Shown here in pieces: positions 1 through 13,159 of a stretch of 64,000 nt of DNA (the first letter of the stretch is position 1; every line of letters starts with the position of its first letter). Origin of the DNA: Certhia americana (Eukaryota; Chordata; Aves; Passeriformes; Certhiidae); assembly GCA_018697195.1 (NCBI GenBank), contig CM031861.1, forward strand, positions 1,972,545-2,036,544, in the 5' to 3' direction. Both the position numbers and the translations under genes were made by a program. The notes under the pieces were generated by a model. The model saw only the letters and a list, made by a program, of their open reading frames with translations, searched no databases and had not been told where the DNA came from.

Positions 1-1836
1 TCACAAGCTCGTGTTGGAAATTCTCTGAGGATAACTTTACAAATAATCCTGACGAAAGAGAGAGAGAGAAAAAAAGCCACAAAGCTGATGCAAAAATTGG
101 CACCTGCTGCGAGGTGTGTTGACAGAGTGGCCCAAAGAATCCTGCCTCCAGCGGGATTTTTAAAAGGAATGCAGCTGGATAAAGGTCAAAAGGAAGGAAT
201 GTGGGAAAAGCCTGCCCTGGAGGTTGGCCATGCCAGCTGCATTTCCTCCTTGAACTGGTCGTTTAGCAGAGTACAGCCACAAGCACACACGCACGCACAC
301 TTTTACAGGAGCAGTTTGTGGCCGGCTGGTAGAGTAACAAACTCTGATCTGCTTTGCTCTGAATAACCTCAGCCTTGCTGGAAGACAGGGAAGAAGAGTC
401 TCTGTTCCACTGGCCAGAGAGCATGGCTCGATTGTAGTCACAGAAGAGGATTTTTAGGCCTACGATTATTCCCTGGCATTTTCCATAGAAACTATTCTGC
501 GCCATCCCGAGAAGTCACAGCGACGTGTTGAGAGTCAAACACAGGAGCCATGCTACACCTGTGAGAACCTGTCCCCGCTGCTCCAGGGGCTCCTGGGAGC
601 AGCACCCTTCCAGAGAACTGTCAGGGATATCACACTTAAAAGCCAGTCTGATGCCTCTGCATGCATATAGCAATTTGAGTGCCACTATATTAAATTCCCC
701 CGAGAGAGGCAGCACCAATAGATATAAAGTAATTTATTGCCAAAGTGCGTTTCCATCTGCCCTGTTGGGTTACCAATGGGACCCGTGCCCTGCTCAGGGT
801 GCCAGCCCTCAGGAAATTGGATGGCCTAAAGGCACAGAAAGTAGTTGTGTTTTATCAAGATGTAGATCTCGTCTCTGATGAAAAGCTCTTAATCACAGAG
901 TAGCACAGCACCCAACAGCATATCATGACTCTTACATTCTCAAGAGGTCTAGCTGCTAGGCAAGTTGCTTTTTTTTTTTTTTTTTCTTTTTCTTAAATAA
1001 TTAATATCTGTAATAATTACAGGGGACAGTCTCCTCCTAACAGATTTGTTGCAGGAGATGGCTCTTATCCCCATAGAACACATTGCTTAGTGACTCCTGT
1101 TCCGAATCCCCAGACTCTCTCAGAGGAAAAAGTATAATGCTGCCCATCAAGCCACCAGATCCATCATCAAATGAACTTTGAAAACGAGAGTCAGGTGCCC
1201 AGATAGATCTGGTGGCACATCACTACACAGCCCCCCAAAAGAGAAATATGAGGTATGATCCTGGCAACATTACTTATTGTACGACATAGCCAAGACATGT
1301 GGATTAGCTCCACCGAGGGTCTTAGGAAGTGAGCTGGTGAGACCCACAGAGGATAAGAATGGTCATGATCCAGTACAGGCTATACCCCAACACCTCAGGC
1401 TGGCATGCCAGAAACACCAGGCAAAGACTGATCGAACACAGTTTGGGAGGCGAGTATTGCCAAGACCTCTATACTTACCACCAAGTCCCGAGTGCTTGCT
1501 CAGAGGGGGTGGGATAATGGAGAAAGAAAACTCAAAAAACAGCTGCCTCAAGAAATGACTTGTATTTGTAAGAAAAGCAATGAATGCCTGGCACAGAGTA
1601 AAAAAATGCTCGTATGAAGTTAAAGTGAAAGAACAGAGGCAAATGTTCTTCAAATACCAGCAGCACACATCGTTAACAGTGCAAATATAAACTACAAAAT
1701 GTTAGACTAATCTAGTCAGCCAGAATACAATGTTAGCCAATGTAGGAAATGGTTGAACTCTGCCACCGATGGCCTTATGGCTAAGAATTAAAAGGACAGG
1801 CACATTAAAAAAAACTCTAAAAATCCTATGGAGTGG
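1..1836. other. Non-coding stretch, presumed SHANK2 intron
   Basis: I see no gene. It holds a short AG-rich tract near 55-74, a short (CA)-type tract near 283-300 and a T run at about 969-985. Open frames up to about 120 codons here are chance. No polyadenylation signal AATAAA was noticed just downstream of the 1837 stop on the minus strand. Confidence 0.6.
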
Positions 1837-2696
1837 TTATTTTTTCTTCCCTCCCCCTTTTGCCTGGCGTGGAGGCATGGGCAGCGAGGCCCTCTCGGTT
1901 ATGGCTCTCTGCAGCCGGCCACTGCGACAAGGCAGGGTGGCCTGCGGCGGGTCGCGAGAGTCGCTCGTCCCTTCGGCCCCTGGTAAGCACACAGTGGAGG
2001 ATGCCACTGCGTCCTCACCAGTCCATGTCGAGGCACACGTCAACTCGACATGGGGGGTGGCTCTTTGGGAGATGCGCGTTTCGAGGACCTGCGTCCTCGG
2101 CTGCTTGAGGAAAGCTAAAATCTCTGACAGGTAGTTATGGATGGCCCTTGTGGAGGTAGCCACAATGCCCAGCTGCAGCTCCATGCGGCCCATGGACTGG
2201 GACATGAGACCCATGGACTGTGCATGCTCCCTCTTGATATTTTCCAGCAGCTGCACAATCCTACTGTTGGTTTCCATCAACAGCTTCTCTCCCTCTGTTA
2301 GCTGGGGCTGCCCTCTCCAACCCCGATCCCTAGTGACAGGCTCAACACCGCAGCGCTCTTCATTCATCTCATCATTTCCCTCCTCCTCAGGAGAGTCACT
2401 TTCAAACTGAGGAGTCCTACTGAGTGACTGATCCCCGGGAGACTGTATGTCCATGGTGCACTCCGGAGTCCGCGCCGGCGTTTGAAATCCCTCAAAATCC
2501 TCCCCAACGTTGCTGTGCGTTTCAGATGAGGACAGCGGCCACTGCCAGCTCTCTGTGGTCCTGGCTGGCGAGTCTTCGTCAGAGGCAGGCACCGAGGATT
2601 CCTGTTCTTCAGCCGGCGTGGACAGCGAGCTCCCTCGGTGATGGCTGGCTTGCCCCGAGGATCCAGGAACCTCCCCATCTTGCTCCCCAGTGACAT
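1837..2696 (-). CDS. Terminal coding exon of a SANT/Myb-like, probably multicopy repeat-derived protein
   Basis: Seen: an uninterrupted minus-strand frame of 288 codons (open from 2703) ends at a stop at 1837. No ATG opens it. The frame is preceded by TGA and by a clean acceptor (tttgattgccag), so it reads as a terminal exon. Residues 1-130 are rich in Ser, Asp, Glu and Pro. Residues about 136-200 look helical, with spaced Leu/Ile/Met, including ETNSRIVQLLENIKREH and HNYLSEILAFLKQ. The protein ends in GGGKKK. Known, from general recall: bird genomes hold many genes with this layout, an N-terminal SANT/Myb-like DNA-binding domain followed by a linker and a C-terminal helical region, probably descended from the accessory gene of Harbinger-type transposons. 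No DNA-binding domain is visible here, so the family call is inference. The frame is far longer than chance open frames in this AT-rich DNA, and its composition is protein-like. Host function is unknown. It may be a pseudogene. Confidence 0.5.
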
Positions 2697-3016
2697 CTGG
2701 CAATCAAATAGAGGAGCAACAACCACTGTATCTGAGGCCAGGCAGATGGAGGTATCTACATGCATTGGACAACACATAGAAAGAAGCCAGTTGGGAAGCC
2801 AGAGTGTATGTGTTTGGGCAAACGGAAGGGCGGACTAAAGTTTAGTGACTGCATTGGGCACGTGGCAATTAGTGTCGTTAAGCACTTTTGGTCTCAATGC
2901 ACACTGTCCTGTACCCAGAACACACACAGCCGTGCTGCATCCCAAGGCAGGAGCTACCAAATTCCCCTCAGCGTGACTGTGACAGGAAATGTCAGTGAAC
3001 CTAGCGAGAAGCTCAC
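2697..3016 (-). other. Candidate intron of the SANT/Myb-like locus
   Basis: This stretch of 320 bases starts GTGAGC and ends with a T-rich tract and gattgccag on the minus strand. All three minus frames across it appear to contain stops. It separates two protein-like blocks, which supports an intron rather than a processed retrocopy. The phase mismatch between the flanking blocks leaves this uncertain. Confidence 0.4.
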
Positions 3017-3246
3017 CTATGCACTGCAGTGGTGTCAGTCAGAAATCCCTGGGACGAGCTCAGGGCCAAGGGTCCAATTGAGCTTCCTGGGGTGCCAGAT
3101 GTGCTCCACCACTGGCTGAGGGCAGCCCTTTGTTGCTCTGAGGCACTGCTGGCTATCTTCACTTTTGTCCGACGTATCACGTCACCCCCACCCAAAATCT
3201 CTCCCAAATCACTGCTGCAGCGCGACGGTGGCCGTCCATGGGATTA
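3017..3246 (-). pseudogene. Exon-like block upstream of the SANT/Myb-like terminal exon
   Basis: Seen: a minus-strand frame is open from after a TAA at 3247-3249 to a candidate donor (CATAG then GTGAGC) at 3016. It reads DLGEILGGGDVIRRTKVKI, then ASSASEQQRAALSQWW, then STSGTPGSSIGPLALSSSQ, ending TDTTAVHR. The wording is protein-like and it sits 320 bases upstream of the terminal exon's acceptor at 2697. Oddity: this block ends with two spare bases while the downstream frame needs one, so the obvious GT-AG pair does not join the two frames. Either another splice site is used or a one-base change has broken the gene. The stop at 3247-3249 also cuts any extension toward an N-terminal domain. 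I therefore list it as a probable broken or partial exon. Function is not assignable from the sequence. Confidence 0.35.
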
Positions 3247-4292
3247 TCCCGTGAGCAGTGCCCTCCCCAACATTTGCCGGATTTTCCTTGCTCTCTTCTC
3301 CAAACAGTAGGAAATGCTATCTGAGGGCATTGCTCACCGGGATTTCTTTGTCTCCTGGAAATGAACTGAGTTTTGCCCTCCCCTGGCTACCTCTTCCCTT
3401 GCCTGAGGGTGCGTGGTGGAAATCTGGGTGCAAGAGCTTCCCCGTGGCAGCTTTAGAGGCAAATTTCTTCCCAAAGAGCAGGAAAGGCTTGGGCTTTAGC
3501 ACCCACAGGAATCACTGGCTCACAAGGGAGCATCATCTGCCCAGCCCCGTCCTGCACTGCTCTGCATTACGTGAGGCTGTGGCCAGGACTCTGTATGCTT
3601 TCTGTATGATTCTACTTCTTTTTTTTTTATATTTTTTTTATTTATTTTTTTTTAGTTTTTTTTGAGGGGGGCCAATTTGGTCAGGAGAAATCACCCTGGG
3701 GCAGCGTGGCTGAAGGAGGCAGCCCAAAGCCCTGCATTCCCCACGCTCAGGCAAGGGACAGCCGAGAGAAACGCTGCTGCTGTCGGCAGGGTTGTGACCC
3801 GACCAGGCTGCTGCTGCTCACACCGCACTGGCCTCGGTGCCAGATCAGTGCCATGCCTACTCTCTGGCATCCCAGCCTTGAAAAAAGCTTTTTTGGGGGT
3901 TTTTTTAAGGATTAATTTTTGCTTTTTGAAATACTGCTCTTCAGACCTCAGTGGAAGCTGTAAGCTCATATCTGCAAGGTGTTGCTGAGGTCATGTTAAA
4001 CCATACTTTTGGTTCTGTTAATGAATCAGGGAAGGGTTTCGTTGGATTTAAAAAAAAAAAATAAATTAAAAATTATGCGAAATATAATGAAATGAAAATC
4101 TTTTTCTGACAGACCCAAGGATCTCTCCTCCTATATCTCAATCCCTGTCTACCACAATGTGGTACTCATTATTTCTACACCCATGTGCCTGCAATATTAT
4201 GGTGCTCTAAAAGGGATTCTGTGTGACTTCATTAAATGATGACTTTTAAGTGCTAAAATAATGGATATTATTCGTGCATTTAGCATATTCAC

Positions 4293-4330
4293 TACTTCAA
4301 AGTATTCACATTCAAAGTATTCATATTCTC
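4293..4330. repeat. Degenerate short tandem repeat (TTCAAAGTATTCA type)
   Basis: The unit ttcaaagtattca occurs twice in direct succession, with partial further copies of tattca. It is a small local duplication with no visible coding or regulatory role. Confidence 0.6.
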
Positions 4331-6539
4331 TCTGCGTCTGGCTAGACTGTCCAGTTGCATGTTTTATGGAAAGTGAGGATGAAATAGTATTTGTAAAAAG
4401 GCATGAGCTCCTTATGAAAATGAATTTTAGGGACAAACTGTCATGCAATCATTGGCTCTTCCACTCCATGGAGATTTGAAAGGGACTATATATCAACCTA
4501 ACTAAGAACTGCTTCTTCCTTAGCAATTCTTCACCTGCTTTGTCTAATACAGCCTAGCTGCATTCCTTCATTAGCAAAGCTCCCTTAGCAACTACAGTGT
4601 AGGACCATGAAATTTTGTCTCAGCATTTTCCTATTTGAGTACACATGAAAAAAAAAAAAAAAAAAACCAACAAAAAAACAGGGGACCTACTTTTACCACA
4701 CAAAGCAAACACACACTTCAGTTAAAGTCTATGGAATCGGAGTGAGGTAAGGGATCATAAATACTCATTCTGGTAGAGCCACTGGTCTTACTGAATATCT
4801 TGGCAATTCTTTTGACATGGCAACAGAAAATTTCCCATATGTGAAAACCCCGTTTAGCTAACAAGTGTTCTAAAGAGAGCCCACCTAACAACTGGTAAGT
4901 AGTAGAACCAAACTATACTGGAAGTCAAAAACAGAAGAAAAACAAAATCAAAAACCTCCAAACTCCACACTGATTTATGAATACTTCTGTAAATGGCATC
5001 ACTGTGTCTAGTTTGTTCAGATTCAGGGGGACCAGAACACCTTTGTTATTTGTGCATGTCTACATATTTGCCAGAGGCTCGTGTAGAAAAATTTCTCTGA
5101 AAAAGCGCAATAATAAATTTTGGAAAAATTCCTTATGTCCTATGAAATGCTACCACTTGCCATCCTCCCAATCAGTCTTTTCAGCCTTTCAGAGCCGAAA
5201 GAACAGCATCTGGCAATCAGTGATCAATGACACAAATGACAAAAAGCGAAGAGTCTGGGAAAACCCCTGGGCAGAAGGTTAATTGCAGAAACTCTAGGCG
5301 AATACTTCTGAATAATGAATACATGCACAGGCTTTAGGTTAGGTTGGTAAACTTGGCTGGCAATGAGAAGGAGGAATAACCATCACTGTAATTATTTGTA
5401 ACAGGGTGTTCAGCATCTCTCAGCAACTCCGGTTTCTGGAAGCTTTGGGAAGCATTGCCATTGGGGCATAGAGAACTGAGGGTGTGTTACAGGCATGGCC
5501 TTCCACAAACTTTCCCTGACTAAGCAGCAATCATGGAAAAATTGCCTGGAGGCCTCTGGTTGACACCACCTGGATGAAGGTGTGAGTCTCTGCCCAAGAA
5601 ATCCATTTCTTGGTGACCAAAAGTTGCCCTAAATTCTGGGTGGATCTTGGTCAGGTTGGTTGCACCGGTGCCTCGGCTGGGGCTGTGGGAGGGGTGTGCC
5701 AGGCACTGCAGGGGCACTGCAAAACTGGGTTCAGCCAGAAACTGTCCTTGTGTTTGAACAGCTGACACAGTGACCTCATCTAACAGCCTTTAACTCCTTG
5801 GAAAAGGGGGTCACTTCCAAAAAAAGAGAGAGAGAGGCCACTACAACTGCAAAGTCAAAATCAGCCATGGATCAAGCCATGCACCAGCATGGCTGACCTT
5901 GCTTGGTTGTTATTTTGCTTTGAAAAAAAAAAAGCAATTTCTTTCTTTTCAAGCTTTAAATAGAGTGGGTACAAAGAAGCACAGCTGGCTTCCTTGGCTG
6001 TGAAGCAAAGGGAAGAGGCCAGATTCCCTGATCTTTCTAGCAATTTCCACCTGACACACCATTCCTCCATGAAGCATTTTGCTCACAGTGATAGATACGA
6101 CTTATGGGCAAAATGGGTCGCTTCTGTCTTTTGCAGGTATTTTTATACCAAATGATAGCAGCCATCATACCTGCAGTCTCCAATGTTCACATTCCTAACC
6201 TCAGGTCCCTTGCTCTGCTGGGGCAGGACTTCCATCTCCATCCCTAAACGGCTGAGGAAGGGACTCAGGAAGGAGCATGCAAATGGGCTAAAGGGAGCAG
6301 AAACATCTGTAAGTCAGTGACCCATCGCACTTCAGCTTTAGTGTTTGATCACCGTGGGTACTATAGAGCTATTTCCAAAAGCCCCTGGATTCACAGATTT
6401 CTGAAGGCTGTTTTTTTGATTTACCTCAGTGACTCTGTAGTGTTTAAGGGAAAAAGAGATCTTGTATTGAGGGGGTCCATGCAATAGGAACTGGTGAGCC
6501 TCCACCAAAGCGCTGGCTATCTCCCTTTCTCCCCTGTTG

Positions 6540-6598
6540 GACAGATTCTCTGTTTCTGCAGGGGAGCAGAATCTGCCAGACAGATTCTCTGTTTCTGC
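6540..6598. repeat. Direct duplication of 20 bases, period 39
   Basis: The sequence gacagattctctgtttctgc is present at 6540-6559 and again, unchanged, at 6579-6598. This is a tandem duplication of a unit of about 39 bases with diverged remainder. Confidence 0.8.
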
Positions 6599-8040
6599 TG
6601 CCTCTCCGGGTGTTTCCCTGGGCTGACACAGAGCCTGCCTGGTTTGATGTGGTTGATCAGCAGGTGCTCCTGAAGGCCAACAGGAGAGCTGCTCCAGGTG
6701 TGCCTGCAGGGGAGAGCTGTGGTTTGCCCCATCCTGTCCTGAGCATGCTGGTCAAAGCCAAGTTTATTCCAGCCTTTAGGTTCATGAATATGTCCATTAT
6801 TTTGGAGCACTGCTATTCCGTGTGGTCCCCTTGCACCACAACATTCGTTATACCACTGAGAGTCCTTTGTGTTGGTCATTAGGCATTTTTAGGATTGCAA
6901 CAATTACTGGGTTGAGATACACAGAGAACTACTGAATGGTTGTTTCAGCTGCAGGGGTAGAGGACTGAGACAGAGGCCAAGAACAGAGCAGGGCTTTGGA
7001 TATACACAAACTCTGGAGACATCAGAAGTACTTCTTTAACTTTTGGTCACTGAAGAACATTTGAGATTTATGCCTGTGTTGTGCCTTACCTGCCACTTGG
7101 ACTGGCAGCTGATCCCTCCCCTGAGATGTGCTGCTCTTTAAGAAGCCCTCCTTTTGAAATCCCACCATTCCTGTTTCACCTCTGCTACCGGATCGTTGCC
7201 TTTTCCATTATCTTTCCTTTTCAGACTGCCCACCAGCGGAGCTGCACGGGAGGGCTGGGGCACCGTCTCTTCCTGCTGACAGACAGGTGGGTGGAGATGT
7301 TCCTGGGCCACAACAAGTGGGCCAGGAGCTCAACAACAGCGGGAACACAGCGGGGGAGCTTCCCGGGCCCTGCCTCTGCTGCTCTGGACCTGGGCCTCTG
7401 TCTGTATCTCATCATCCCTCCTGGGGTGGGTGCATTTCTCAAACTGCTTAGGTACCAAGGTGATAGGTGCCTTGTAAATACCTAAGATAGATACAGACAG
7501 AAACTGTACCAGGCGCATTATGCAACACTTCAGACAATGCCAATGGCACCTCAGTGCTGTAGGATCACCCACCTGGTCCAGCATCTGCAGGTAAATACTG
7601 GGCACATGCATTTTTCCTTTGGAAAAGTGATGGGAACACAGGACATTCATTCTTCCTTGGTGGCAACAGGTTTGGACACACAGCCCTTAGTGTCAGGCAC
7701 TGCACATGCAAGGGTTTTGTTCCATCGCCTTCCTTAAATACGAGTTTGCAGGTTTAGTTTAATTTTCTTCGTTAGCTGATAAAATTTGCTTCCTTGTTAA
7801 TAATCTTCAAAAATGGGTTACAGAAGCAGCACCAAAACTAAAGGGGTGGTCTTCGCATGTGCCTATTTGAAATGCATAGAGGTTCTTTTGAACTACACAA
7901 AAATATGGCTATGGTGTTGCTTTTATCTTACAAATTCAATTTTTTTTCCAATTTACTTAATTTTTAAGTACAAGCAGCTTGGTTTTAGCATGAAGACCAG
8001 GAGTGATTATGCATACAATTAAGTTTCCATGTCTGGGGAG

Positions 8041-8073
<33 letters not shown>
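8041..8073. repeat. Poly(A) run of 33 bases
   Basis: This is an uninterrupted homopolymer of 33 A. No recognisable retrotransposed body lies directly to its left, so it is called a simple repeat and not a retrogene tail. Length in an assembly is uncertain for runs like this. Confidence 0.85.
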
Positions 8074-8074
<1 letters not shown>

Positions 8075-11000
8075 CAGCATCTAAATCAAGTAGCTGCAAT
8101 TATTTGCACTGCATTCCTTTTAGGTTTTTAGCACTTCCCATATATATGCCAAAGGCCTTGCCCTGCTTAATTTATAAAACAATAGCTGGGAAGTAACTGG
8201 ATAAAAACTTCAGGGGGAATGTCTGTGGCTGGGAGAGCTACTAAAGGACAATTTGGGCAAACAGTGGGTCTGGGGATCTGGGCAAGGCTTTCAAAGGTGC
8301 AGATGAACAAAAATTCTAGACCCTCTTCCCAATGCCAATGGGCAGGTGAGAACCTACTGATTTCAAAAGAGAGCTTGGTCAGACCACAGGAGCTCATCTG
8401 ATAACGTTGCTTGGCACAGAAGCAATTTCACCTGACAGTGTCCCTGGGGGAAAAACAGGTGACTCCTGTTTGGTTAAAATGGCTAAAAATGGATCTGTGC
8501 CCACTGAGAACAAATGGCTTTCTTTTCAGCTCTTCAAACAGGATCAGATGTGTAAAAATACATCAAAGACCAAAAGTAGGTAAAGTATAACAAGGCCTTC
8601 AATGCACCACAGAGCATTTAAAGTCTAGCCTTAGCTAAAGCATGGATTCAGAGTAAGAACATTAAAGGTTAAGTTCTAAATCCAAATTTGTTGTTTATGA
8701 TCAAAATTAGAGGAAAGAAACAACAAGTTCAGCCTATAGTTATGTCCTGTAAATGTATAGTTGAAAATATACAGAAATGGAATGACCTGAGTTTTCATGT
8801 GGGCAATTAGGCCACTCCTCATCGATCTGCCACCACTATATTTTAATCTGGAATTACCTTCTTCCAGCCCCACCCCAAATTAACAATTTGCAGGATTGTG
8901 CTTGAATCACAATGCCCAAACCACACATTTACCATACTGCAAACAACAGGCAGAGAATATTATTTTAGCTGTCAGCCATAATAAGGAAATAATAAAAGCG
9001 CTTTGCAATACAGTCAAACACAAAAGGCACTTGAAACACTTTCCTTCTATAAAATTTAACTAAAAGTACCTGTCTGTTCTCTGGGATACTGTAAATTCTA
9101 CAAAGTACTCTAAAATGAAATTAAAAAAATAAAAATACATAAAATAAATCAATAAAACATAAAAGCTTTAATAACTAAAATTAATCATTTAACATTGAGT
9201 ATCTATAAATACCATTACATGATTTATGAAAATGCTTTATCGGTATTCACAATAAAGACCTCTCAAAACTTTCTTGAAGGAAAGCCTTATTTGTGTTTCT
9301 AGGGCTGAAAATAGCTTCACATTATTACACACAAGTCACATTTACACATTATAACCACACTATCAAAAATAATTTTTAAGGAAGGCAGAAAACGGATATA
9401 TTCAAATTCCTTTCTAGAGATAAGATTTTCAAGTACCAGCTCTTTAACAGCATGTTCATTATTAAGGAAATAATGATACAGGCATTTAAAGTACACCTGC
9501 AATGCTGAAGCCTTGCAATTCAGCCTACCTTGAAAGAGGAATGGTCATTGTCTAACAGTGGTTTCTGTTCAAGAACAAAAACAAAGCAGAGAATATAGTC
9601 AATACCCACTCCTACCCTGCAAGCCAGGTGGAATTTAAGTGGCAATTTGATGTTCTGTTTAAGAGACAGCATTTGAAAATTTGGCCTAGTCACAAAAGAA
9701 AGGCAATAAAATTAAAGAAACCAAAAAGAAAGTGGAGATCTAAGACACTTGCAGCCTTCTCTGGTCTTACACTTAACTCTCACGCTTCCACACCGAGGGG
9801 AAAAACCAAACAAACTATGAGGAATTATCTAAAACCATTTATTTTTAGTTAGATTAGAAATTAATTAACATGGGTATGTGAACATTTGAAGGAAAAAGAA
9901 AAAAAAAAAAAAAGAAATAGCAGCAAAGGGAGTTTTGAGATGAGGGAGATAAGTCCTTCATCTCCCTGGCTCCTGAAAAAGAGAGAGAACACATTAAAAG
10001 TGCTGAAAGAGTTTTCCACTGCCCTAACTGTGCTACATTTGGAAACACATGCAATTTTAACTGGCCCTCAAGCCCTCATGATTTTGAATATGTGCTTAGA
10101 TATTAAATTGATAATATCTGAGCATAGTCACACTCACATAAACCAACGTATTTAATGTGTCTCTTTGCAAATGCTACCAACCCCACGTTCGCTGTAACAC
10201 TTACAATTCCTTTTCCAACTTCTTTTATACCATTGTCTTGTTTGGCTGACGCAGAAAGGTTTTGAAAACCTTTTCAATTACAGTCCTGTAGTAAAGAAAA
10301 ACAAGTATCATGACAGGGCACTACATCCTTGAGAACAAGCTGATAAATTCAAAATAATAACAGAGTAGATGAGAACACCCACACAGACTCAAGCAGACTC
10401 TACTCAGGATTCCCAGTGTTTCTAAAATGTTAAAGCATCTCATGAAAGGTAAATCCTGGTCTGAAGAAGTCTTTAGTACCAGGCATCACCTGTTAAGTTT
10501 GGATTCTGTGGCACAAATTGCTAATCAGCACATTGCCAAGTTATTTTTTTGTGGAAAACAGAGGTTTAGCATTGTTCCCTTTCTGAAATATGCCGGTCTT
10601 CGATACTTTTCTCTCACAATGTGTTTTACAAGTCCTTATATTGTAGCCACGGTCCTAATCCTACACTGACACTGCTGTGGACTCCCCCAACTTACACTAC
10701 ACTAAAATCTGCAACCTTGCTGCACCAGCCACAAATGGAGCTGGCATTTCTTCACACAGACTTGACAAATTCCACCCAGAGTCACTGCTTTCTACTTGAG
10801 ATAAATGACAACCCGATGACAACCTCTTCCTCATTACTACACTGTCACCTCATTAGAATTTCAAATACGTAATGCAAGTCAATTACTTACAAGGGATAAC
10901 CTTCAAGAATTCTTCGTGAAGCCTGATGCCTTTTGCTCTCATCTTCTGAAACAGTGCCTGATGAAGATCTGAAAACCTTCTTCCTACAGAGAAGCACTGC

Positions 11001-13159
11001 AGGTTCTGGGGGCTCTCTCAGGAGCTGCCGTGGTGAGTGCTGTAAAAGTTGTTTTGGTGGTATTCCCATTGTTCCCTGCAGATAAATCTCCATCATCAAC
11101 TCCAGCACAGTGAATAAAAAAAGTGAGTTTTGAACCCAGACGGCTTTGGGAGTGGTCTCTTCAAACAGAACAGAACACTGTGAGCTAATCCACTGCTTGG
11201 CATTCATTTATATATATTTGCTCTGCAATTTCATTGTTTCAGATGCCATTGGAAGGTGCCACCTTTGAAACAATGGACAACAGGAATGGGATGAAGTGGG
11301 AATGCTTATTGCAGACAGAGCTAATAATATTGCTTTTGAATGCCATCAACTGATATTTTTCTATTCAAATGCCAGTCAGACTTGATGCCAGGTAACAATA
11401 TTCTGTGTTGTTGATACCACAGTTATTCTATATCTGTGAGGTGGTGATAGACTCTAAACCCTTCAAAGGAGAAAATCCTTTATTTGTAGTTGGTACTGCA
11501 GCCCACACCAGACCCCAAAGACCAGGACCAACACACATACTTTATCATGTATATGGTATATATCAATATTTTATATTGATTACCATATCAAATCTAAGAA
11601 CAAACAAAGCACCACCTCATCTGACACCCATGTGACACTGCCAGCAGATAATTTATTAATGCAGAAGGATGATTTATCTTGTCATTCCCATTTTGCTGTG
11701 GAAATTTAAACTGCTCTATTCTTCATTTTGTCCCTTCTCTTAGAGGATTTTATATTAGGTATTTTAAAATTCAACACTGTCCACTTCAGCTTTCACTGAA
11801 AATCCCAAATTACTCACTAAATCAAACCTACTTCCTGGCAGCAAAGAAAGCTGAGGAGCAGGAAACTTTTAAGTCATGTATCTAGACATTTACAGATCTT
11901 TGCTTACGGATGTGTTCCTAAAGGATCATATAATTTTAAAATTCTTCCTCCACATCGAGTTATTCATAAATCAAAACAAAAACTGAAGGAAAAGCCATTT
12001 AAAACCAAGCTCTCCACCAGCTGCATAAGCTTCTTATAAACAGAGTTAAATATAAAGTTTTAAAATATTAATTTTGAAGCTCTAATGGTACCTGATTTCT
12101 CGTTGTGATGATGAAAATTACGCCCTCAAATTTTTCCCTTGATCTTTCATTTCCAGAGTATTTTCAAACCTTCATTTCAATTTGCTGCATGACTACCCTG
12201 GTTATTCTTCAGTATTAATGGAATCACACTTTAAGTGTTGCCTCCAACAAGCTGCTGCTACAACTCGTTTTACACGTTGCCAAAACTTATTCATACAACA
12301 GTTCTTAGAAAACTACAAGGCACAAGAAAGAAGAACATCTTTTCCCCATCCCAGGTATCCCACAAAATCCAGAAAGTAGTTTGGGAACATGACCCCTCCA
12401 CACATGCATTTTAAGTTTGGAAGCTATCTCTGAGTCAGGCAACTATTGCAAGCAGAAAGTCAGTGGCACAGAGGGAGTTAAATTTTAGTTAAATTCATGA
12501 TTTGTAACTGCAGTAAAATGACAGAACTGCCCATGCCATACTGCCCCAAACCTAAGGATTTTATCACCTTTTTAAACACAAATACCATATCTTCTATCAT
12601 GAATATAAAAAAATACAGCCTATGTTCTGTCCTGCCTTCCCTGCTCTCCCAATGAATCAGAACCCAACTCCAGAGATAACCAACAAGACCAGTCAGACAG
12701 AACCACAGAAGCCATTATTTTTATCTTAATGCCTCCCTCATCTCTGACCCAGAAAACTGAATTTTTGGTTGACAGAAGACTACACAACAACACAAAGATT
12801 TTTTTTTATATGCTGCCAAAACATATTTTTCAGTAGCAATGTGGTTTATTCTGTCATATTTTCTGAATGGAGAATGGCAAATATCCCTAGCTGGAACCTC
12901 TGGTAACCACCTGAAAGGAGGTCAGGAAAGAGCAGAAAAATAAAGAGTGGAAAATAACCCAATTCTGTCCTATTAAATGTCAAAAAGGAAAAGCTTCCCT
13001 GTTGAGAGAAGACACTGCCTTACAGCCTAGAGTTCCTTTCCATGACACTGAGCCTCATCCAAGAGCAGGACACAGCCTGTTTTTCACCAGCTACCACCCA
13101 GGGGCTCAGGGAAGTGGGACACTCTTCCTTGGGCCAGACTCCATGAGGACGTGGAAATG
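8074..13159. other. Non-coding stretch, presumed SHANK2 intron
   Basis: It is AT-rich, with an A-rich patch at 9118-9175 and an A run at about 9897-9914. The longest minus-strand frame (10887-11207, 106 codons) resembles no SHANK2 or other protein I know. I see no recognisable exon, RNA gene or mobile element. Confidence 0.5.

Larger units (their letters stand above)
3247..8040. other. Non-coding stretch, presumed SHANK2 intron
   Basis: I recognise no gene. It contains T-rich DNA at about 3617-3664, A runs near 4050-4060 and at about 4648-4668, a degenerate tandem repeat at 4293-4330 and a 20-base duplication at 6540-6598. The region 7080-7480 is more GC-rich and holds a 134-codon plus-strand frame with no recognisable domain. 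Confidence 0.55.

Noticed and set aside
2364..2777. 137-codon minus-strand frame overlapping the SANT/Myb-like exon
   Set aside because: It is the shifted shadow of the 288-codon frame; its arginine-rich composition comes from the real frame's codons.
7081..7485. 134-codon plus-strand frame
   Set aside because: No domain, no conserved wording, and an opposing minus frame (7221-7442) is also open in the same GC-richer patch.
8041..8073. Poly(A) run considered as the tail of a processed pseudogene
   Set aside because: No coding or non-coding RNA-like body is recognisable upstream and no target-site duplication was seen.
10887..11207. 106-codon minus-strand frame considered as a downstream SHANK2 exon
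   Set aside because: The residues do not follow SHANK2 after SELEEL, and no acceptor of the right phase was seen.
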